Origin: Larix sibirica | Taxonomy: Eukaryota; Streptophyta; Pinopsida; Pinales; Pinaceae | Length of the DNA: 11,924 bases | Reading direction: 5' to 3' | NCBI GenBank assembly: GCA_004151065.3 | Contig: NWUY0300011898.1 | Location: forward strand, 87,508 to 99,431 | Part shown: positions 8,701 through 11,924 of the stretch, one piece after another | Layout: every line of letters begins with the position of its first letter | Numbering within the stretch: the stretch's first letter is position 1 | Notes under the pieces: generated by a model | Seen by the model: only the letters and a program-made list of their open reading frames with translations | Database searches by the model: none | Told to the model about the DNA's origin: nothing | Position numbers and translations under genes: made by a program

Positions 8701-10029
8701 TTTTGCTAGAGGAGAAAAACATACTTCAGGGCTCTGAGAGATGGACACAAGCTTTGTATCTGAAACAACTTCTTCTGCAGAGGAACATATGAGATTCCCT
8801 GCAGGGCTACTAACTTGCGTGGCAATGAGAGAGGGGCTGGGATTAGGCTCAGTTATGGAGCTTGGCAGATCTTGTGCCCCATTGCAGGCGTACAGTAATA
8901 GATCATCTTGCAAGTTAATTTGCATGAGAGCTATTTGTTCTTCTGTCACCAGATCTTCAGTTTGAGTAGTAACATCATTGCAAATATCTGCTGAGATGGG
9001 GGCTTTGAACAGGTCACTTTCCTCAAAATCAGATTCCATCATGGTTGTGTTATCCACAAAATTTTCCTGCGCATGGCACAATTATACAATTAGAAATACC
9101 TTCTTTTAAAGAAAGAGAGGAATCCACATAAAATATATATATAATAAATATCTTCAAACAGCAAACAGCAAACAGTGATACCCACATACTAAAATGAATT
9201 TTTTAAATCAAAACCGAGGAGCCCACTTGCAAAAATTGGTCCGGCAGAAGTACCCGCAACATTATACAAATGAACCTACTTACAGGAATTGCTCTAACAG
9301 AAGTACCCACATAAATTTTCCAATCATACAGAAGAAGCCATTTGCCAAAATTGGTCAAACAGAAGAATCCACCAAGTAAAATGGTTTTCCCCATTAAGCA
9401 GAGGAACCCAAGTACAAAAACCTATGTAAGTTCTAACAGAAACTCAGAACGCACATGCAAGGCAGGAATGAATCAAAGAAAATACCAAAATGGTACGATA
9501 AATGTCTCTCATGCAAACCAAAAAGAGAACACACCGACCAAAAATAATCAAACAGAAACAAGAAACAAGCACATAACAAACAGTTTCTGCATTTGAGCCA
9601 ACAGAGGAACCTAACAGAGTCATATCAAATACTGCAAATGGAAAAATGAACTCATTAAAAAACTAAATCATCCACATGGCATATTGAATGAATTAAAAAC
9701 GAAAGAACCCACATATAAAAACCGTTATTGACCAACAGTTTACACCAATTAAACCGCAATTTGAACTCAGCGCAGGCTCTTCTTGTAGTAATGGCGAAAT
9801 TGGATCTTCTGATCACCCAAAAAGGTTACAAAATTTCAAAATTCCGGTCGCCCCACAGGCAGGAAAACCCAATTCTTCGAGCGCAGAAAGAAAAAAGAAA
9901 AAAAGGGCAAGGCGAACTTTTGGTACTCACAGTGCTCATGAAAATCCCTTTGCTACTCTCCTCTCCATTGCTGCGGTCCTGAAGATGAATCGGAAAGTAG
10001 GGAAACATAAAATCCATGTCTGCATACAT
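5609..10029 (-). CDS. CCT-motif family transcriptional regulator, five exons
   Basis: Predicted join, read on the minus strand: 10029-9931, 9066-8449, 8298-8143, 7996-7874, 5716-5609; 367 aa. The protein starts MYADMDFMFPY, the hydrophobic start common in this family. It has an acidic DLFKAP motif at residues 51-56, a Ser-rich middle, MRRVYSTGDIK at 229-239 and a CCT motif at about 270-311 (ERIHRYRKKRSERNFNKKIK, then YACRKSLADNQPRVRGRFA). The CCT motif is a basic plant module for nuclear import and for binding DNA or NF-Y subunits. No B-box or response-regulator domain is present, so this belongs to the CCT-only (CMF) group rather than to CONSTANS or PRR proteins. All four introns are phase 0 with GT-AG ends. 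The start is the first in-frame ATG, with A at -3. The first four exons are well supported; the end of exon 4 and the last exon are inferred. A member may act in light, flowering, chloroplast or sugar signalling, but the sequence does not say which. Confidence 0.88.
5717..7873 (-). other. Predicted intron 4 (2157 bp)
   Basis: This long intron runs between the predicted donor at 7873 and the acceptor at 5717. Its base composition is moderate, it shows no transposon that I recognise, and it has a short TA run at about 6687-6699. Two parts could be alternative coding ends and are listed separately: the direct extension of exon 4, and a small acceptor-led frame at 7240-7184. The 70-codon plus-strand frame at 6450-6662 has no coding look. 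Confidence 0.5.
7184..7240 (-). other. Candidate alternative terminal exon inside intron 4
   Basis: A good acceptor (GATTTTTCCAG|CCTGGT) is followed by 18 codons, PGVHVVNGPKSIGPVGKA, and TAG. In phase 0 it could replace the distal exon. The peptide has an unusually protein-like composition for intronic DNA, with GC-richer codons than its flanks. I cannot match it to a known protein; in another phase the frame is open for longer but looks random. It may be a captured gene fragment or chance. Confidence 0.2.
7874..7996 (-). CDS. CCT gene exon 4 (second half of the CCT motif)
   Basis: The acceptor TTGTTTTGTAG|TATGCA joins in phase 0 to give KKIK-YACRKSLADNQPRVRGRFA, a complete CCT motif. After GRFA the protein departs from the usual RND-E sequence (SKTRDGRRPSVNAHLEEDQE). 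The donor used here is GCAGTG|GTATGG at 7873; others in the same phase are possible. If no splice occurs, the frame stays open to a TAA at 7708-7706. The acceptor and CCT part are strong; the 3' boundary is uncertain. Confidence 0.75.
8143..8298 (-). CDS. CCT gene exon 3 (first half of the CCT motif)
   Basis: The acceptor is TTCATGCAG|TCAGAT and the donor ATCAAG|GTAGAA; 156 bp, phase 0. It encodes residues 240-291: a conserved IGQYTVEERKERIHRYRKKR run and then RNFNKKIK, where the CCT motif is cut by the intron. Confidence 0.9.
8449..9066 (-). CDS. CCT gene exon 2 (residues 34-239)
   Basis: The acceptor is CATGCGCAG|GAAAAT and the donor ATCAAG|GTAAAG; 618 bp, phase 0 on both sides. It encodes the acidic, Ser-rich body: ESDFEESDLFKAP near the start, SEFQGWSLRPSFTPMRRVY and STGDIK at the end. 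The frame reads on for only seven codons past the donor before a stop, so splicing is required to reach the CCT motif. An in-frame ATG 15 bases upstream of the acceptor is intronic. Confidence 0.88.
9067..9930 (-). other. Predicted intron 1 (864 bp)
   Basis: GTGAGT donor and GCGCAG acceptor, both phase 0. On the plus strand it is rich in A and C, and so long frames without stops appear in it by composition. Most of it is occupied by the degenerate minisatellite listed separately. Confidence 0.8.
9117..9720. repeat. Degenerate ~30 bp minisatellite in intron 1
   Basis: A plus-strand motif close to AACAGAAGAACCCACATACA, often followed by AAAAATTGGTC, recurs many times. Copies are seen near 9117, 9213, 9243, 9270, 9296, 9328, 9358, 9397 and 9434 at roughly 26-39 bp spacing, then more thinly near 9599 and 9704. 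CAAAAATTGGTC or a close form follows at 9229 and 9348. Copies differ by substitutions and small indels. A short CAGCAAACAGCAAACAG run lies at about 9158-9174. Confidence 0.65.
9931..10029 (-). CDS. CCT gene exon 1 (residues 1-33)
   Basis: ATG at 10029-10027 in the context ACAATGTAT. The exon encodes MYADMDFMFPY and ends MST at the donor ACT|GTGAGT (intron from 9930). The frame is open further upstream, but only from TTG and other non-ATG codons, so this ATG is the start. The N-terminal sequence resembles that of other CCT-only proteins. Confidence 0.85.
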
Positions 10030-10135
10030 TGTTTGCAATAAAATATATGGCAATGGCAATAAGGGCGGAGTACTTATAATGGAAATTGAGTCCTGTTCCT
10101 CTACTTTACGAGCATTGATAACAGATTTCCGAATA
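10030..10135 (-). other. Predicted 5' UTR of the CCT gene
   Basis: This runs from a start point placed about 30 bp downstream of the TATA box to the ATG at 10029. It contains one short upstream reading frame. The transcription start is inferred only from the TATA position. Confidence 0.45.
10101..10115 (-). other. Four-codon upstream ORF (MLVK) in the 5' UTR
   Basis: ATG at 10115 with TAG at 10103-10101, context ATCAATGCTC (A at -3). It ends 71 bases before the main ATG and would lie close to the cap if the TATA-based start point is right. Such minimal uORFs usually have a mild effect. Confidence 0.4.
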
Positions 10136-10160
10136 ATAATAAAGCCATGCCTCTTGACCC

Positions 10161-10168
10161 CTATATAG
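10161..10168 (-). promoter_or_regulatory. TATA box of the CCT gene
   Basis: CTATATAG, read on the minus strand as CTCTATATAGGGG, lies about 130 bp upstream of the main ATG, a usual plant distance. The 8-mer is a perfect palindrome, so it could equally serve transcription towards the right, but no convincing gene lies that way. Confidence 0.6.
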
Positions 10169-10373
10169 AGCTCTTGGCTTGAGCGCTCAGAATCTGGGAG
10201 GCGTCCGTCCGGGGTTATGTCGTCCAGCTATGGGTGCGGTAAGCATAAAATGTTGTCCAGCTAGCTGTCTATACAGCCTGTAAATTTTTAGCGTATGTAT
10301 GGATGGTAACAAATATGGAGGGAGCTTCTGTCACGACAACTGACGGTGACTCGCGAATCCGAGCGTGCATCCA

Positions 10374-10405
10374 TCTGCCGTGCCCTGCCCTGGCCTGCCC
10401 TGCCC
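10374..10405. repeat. Short GC-rich run of CCTGC/GCCCT units
   Basis: A pentamer-like pattern (TGCCCTGCCC, TGGCCTGCCC, TGCCCG) is repeated about five times within the promoter region, a pyrimidine-rich tract on the plus strand. Confidence 0.7.
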
Positions 10406-10450
10406 GTTTTTGTTTCTATTTTACAGATTCGAGTGAATTTCCAAAATTTC

Positions 10451-10461
10451 CACGTGATAAG
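10451..10461. promoter_or_regulatory. G-box fused to an I-box (CACGTGATAAG)
   Basis: CACGTG (10451-10456), the palindromic G-box bound by plant bZIP and bHLH/PIF factors, shares its last G with GATAAG (10456-10461), the I-box core. The pair lies about 320 bp upstream of the predicted transcription start. G-box and I-box together are a known light-response module in plant promoters; function here is inferred. Confidence 0.5.
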
Positions 10462-10486
10462 CTGCTTGCCGCAGTTTCGTTGTCGG

Positions 10487-10493
10487 ACGTGGC
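10487..10493. promoter_or_regulatory. ACGTGGC element (G-box/ABRE-like)
   Basis: ACGTGGC matches the core of abscisic-acid-response and G-box-like sites for bZIP factors. It is 31 bp from the G-box. A further TGACGT core (ACGTCA on the plus strand) lies at 10535-10540, so three ACGT motifs fall within 90 bp. Confidence 0.4.
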
Positions 10494-10712
10494 GGAAGAA
10501 AGCGATGAGTGACTGCGCATGGCCAACCAGTGCAACGTCATGGTGGACTTGTCGACAATGGTTAATTCGTGTGTTGTGTTGAACAGAGGGCACCGGCCCC
10601 ATCATCAATTGAGGTCACCAATTAGAAATGCAAGTACACAAGAACACATTCATACACCGCCCATGCTATTCGGCTTTAGGTTTTCTTGTTTCCATATATA
10701 TGTTATGGCGCC

Positions 10713-11084
10713 TAGCCTAAACGTTCCACGATTTTGCTTTTGCTTTGAATCTGGTAAAAATTTTGACCAGATCTTAAGGAACAGTGTTTAAGTTCGTATA
10801 ATATGTTTTAGCCTAAAGGTTCCACGATTTTGCTGGTAAAAATTTTGACCAAATCTTAAGGAAGAGTGTTTAAGTTTGTATAATGTGTTTTAGCCTAAAC
10901 GTAGATTTTTGCTTTGAATCTGGTAAAATTTTTGACCAGATCTTAAGGAATAGTGTTTAAGTTTGTATAATATGTTTTAAAATATTGGAGTCGGCTAGAT
11001 GGAATGGGTAAAAATTTTAAAAAAAATTAAAATTGTAAGAAACAGTGTTTAAGTTTGTATATTTGGATGTCTTAGAATATTGGA
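10713..11084. repeat. Tandem array of ~82-96 bp units with an internal palindrome
   Basis: Units start TAGCCTAAA at 10713, 10809 and 10891 and contain TTCCACGATTTTGC, CTGGTAAAAATTTTGACCAG, ATCTTAAGGAA and AGTGTTTAAGTTTGTATAAT. The second unit lacks about 14 bp (TTTGCTTTGAATC). A fourth, badly diverged unit from about 10977 keeps GGTAAAAATTTT, AGTGTTTAAGTTTGTATA and an AATATTGGAG end that repeats at about 11075. Confidence 0.9.
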
Positions 11085-11186
11085 GAACGTTAAATCTAAT
11101 TATGTATTAAAAATAAGATTTAAACAACATAAAATTGGAATTTATTAAAAATAAATCATCTATTTCATGTCAAATTTTCAAACTCG

Positions 11187-11281
11187 TACTATGTTTTGGA
11201 ATTAGTATTGTACTATGTTATAGAATTAGTGTGGTATGTGTTTTGGAATTAGTGTTGTACTATGTTATAGAATTACTATGG
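11187..11281. repeat. Four 24 bp tandem units in an A-B-A-B order
   Basis: Units lie at 11187-11210, 11211-11234, 11235-11257 (23 bp) and 11258-11281. Units 1 and 3 carry GTTTTGGAATTAGT, units 2 and 4 carry ATGTTATAGAATTA. The pattern implies that a 48 bp dimer was duplicated. Confidence 0.9.
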
Positions 11282-11503
11282 TATATTCAAATTTATTCAT
11301 ATAAAATTTAACAAAATATTTAACATTTAAATTAACTTTCTTTTTTAATGGCAAATTTATTATAAATCAATTGTTATGGTAGTTTAGTATATCCAAATTT
11401 ATTGATATAAAATTTGACAAAATAGTTAACAATTAAATTAACTTTCTTTTTTAATAACTTTCTTTTTTAATAGTAAAACTTATTATAAATCAATTGTCAT
11501 GAT
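11281..11503. repeat. Two copies of a ~106 bp direct repeat
   Basis: Copies begin GTATAT(T/C)CAAATTTATT at 11281 and 11387 and both end TTATAAATCAATTGT(T/C)ATG. The second copy holds an extra internal duplication of TAACTTTCTTTTTTAA (near 11440-11470), which accounts for its greater length. Confidence 0.9.
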
Positions 11504-11671
11504 CACTGAGGATAGTTATTGTCACTTGTTATTTGTAATGCAAATTGAATTATATCATTTATTTAAATAAAACACTTTTATATAAAATAATGTATTAATA
11601 TTCATTTTAAATAAACAATATACACCTTATATTAATGTGATTAATATCAATACAAGTTATAACAACTTAAC
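11504..11671. other. AT-rich spacer, nothing recognised
   Basis: No open frame, RNA gene or clear repeat was found here, only AT-rich sequence between two tandem arrays. Confidence 0.5.
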
Positions 11672-11741
11672 ATCATTGTCTTAAAATTTGATGATCACTC
11701 CATATATATATATATCATTGTCTTAAAATTTGATCACTCCA
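11672..11741. repeat. 42 bp direct repeat, two copies
   Basis: ATCATTGTCTTAAAATTTG begins at 11672 and again at 11714; both are followed by GATCACTCCATA. The first copy has an extra ATG before GATCACTC. The copies are separated by a TA run. Confidence 0.9.
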
Positions 11742-11924
11742 TACATATCAATGTGTACTAATTTATATGTCAATATATATATATATATACACACACATTA
11801 GAATATATATCAAAATATATATCAATTTGTATATCAATATTATTTTAAAATATTTGCAAATGTATGTATATATATAAACCAACAATATCATAAAAATGAA
11901 TGTGTAGGGATGTATGCTCATAGT
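11742..11924. repeat. TA-rich low-complexity sequence
   Basis: It contains an (AT)n run at about 11774-11789 passing into (AC)n, then several ATATATCAA(A/T) units to about 11840, and further TATA runs near 11867. There are no coding or RNA features. Confidence 0.75.

Larger units (their letters stand above)
10180..10610 (-). promoter_or_regulatory. GC-richer promoter region of the CCT gene
   Basis: The stretch upstream of the TATA box is clearly richer in G, C and CpG than the rest of the window and holds several ACGT-core motifs. No convincing gene is present in either direction. The overlapping open frames on both strands reflect the scarcity of stops in GC-rich DNA. Confidence 0.5.

Noticed and set aside
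8741-8965. Plus-strand frame of 74 codons
   Set aside because: It lies antisense inside exon 2 of the CCT gene and has no domain; the minus-strand frame is the coding one.
9194-9596. Overlapping plus- and minus-strand frames in intron 1
   Set aside because: The A/C-rich minisatellite lacks stops by composition; the translations are Asn/Lys/Thr-rich and repeat-derived, without a domain.
9826-10059. Upstream start for the CCT protein at 10059
   Set aside because: The codon at 10059-10057 is TTG; the first in-frame ATG is at 10029, in good context and matching the family N-terminus.
10288-10608. Overlapping open frames of 69-106 codons on both strands in the promoter region
   Set aside because: The GC-rich stretch is poor in stops. 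Frames on both strands and in several phases overlap, the translations (Cys/Pro/Ala runs) look random, and promoter motifs fill the region. The palindromic TATA box would allow a rightward transcript, but nothing else supports one.
10519-10791. Plus-strand frame of 90 codons
   Set aside because: It runs from the promoter region into the tandem repeat array, and its end is repeat sequence.
1-11924. tRNA, rRNA or other structured RNA genes
   Set aside because: No cloverleaf with A/B boxes, rRNA segment or other known RNA signature was seen by eye on either strand; a tRNAscan or Infernal run could not be made.

Overview
This is plant nuclear DNA. It holds one recognisable gene, on the minus strand between about 5600 and 10170, set in AT-rich, repeat-laden sequence with decayed retrotransposon and pseudogene remains. 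Three things point to a land plant: a split CCT-motif regulator with plant-style introns, a plant-type Ty3/gypsy pol remnant, and a promoter with G-box/ACGT elements. The 2.2 kb intron and the very decayed elements would suit a large, old genome such as a gymnosperm's, but the sequence does not settle the lineage.

Layout. Bases 1-1200: broken Ty3/gypsy pol (end of reverse transcriptase, RNase H, zinc region, integrase core), plus strand, with stops, frameshifts and lost catalytic residues. Bases 1231-1914: mostly unassigned, perhaps with an LTR relic. Bases 1915-2436 and about 2957-3945: two unrecognised decayed plus-strand frames with lysine/glutamate-rich, coiled-coil-like ends. Bases 4240-5245: a belt of AT-rich tandem repeats, including a perfect 2 x 55 bp duplication. 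Bases 5145-5608: probable 3' UTR of the minus-strand gene. Bases 5609-10029: the CCT-motif gene in five predicted exons, all joined in phase 0, encoding about 367 aa. Intron 1 carries a degenerate minisatellite of about 30 bp and intron 4 is 2.16 kb. Bases 10030-10170: 5' UTR with a 4-codon uORF, and a TATA box. Bases 10180-10610: a GC-richer promoter with a fused G-box/I-box and further ACGT motifs. Bases 10713-11924: several tandem arrays (about 82-96 bp, 24 bp, 106 bp, 42 bp) ending in TA-rich sequence.

The working unit is the CCT gene and its promoter. The family consists of nuclear transcriptional regulators, often tied to light, flowering, chloroplast or sugar responses. The CCT motif is encoded by two exons joined exactly between its two halves. 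The C-terminal tail after the CCT motif is the uncertain part: the best model uses a small distant last exon, but exon 4 also stays open well past its predicted donor. I see no convincing wholly new system. The best leads are the unknown decayed proteins, the alternative tails of the CCT gene, the intronic minisatellite and the promoter-side palindromic repeat array.
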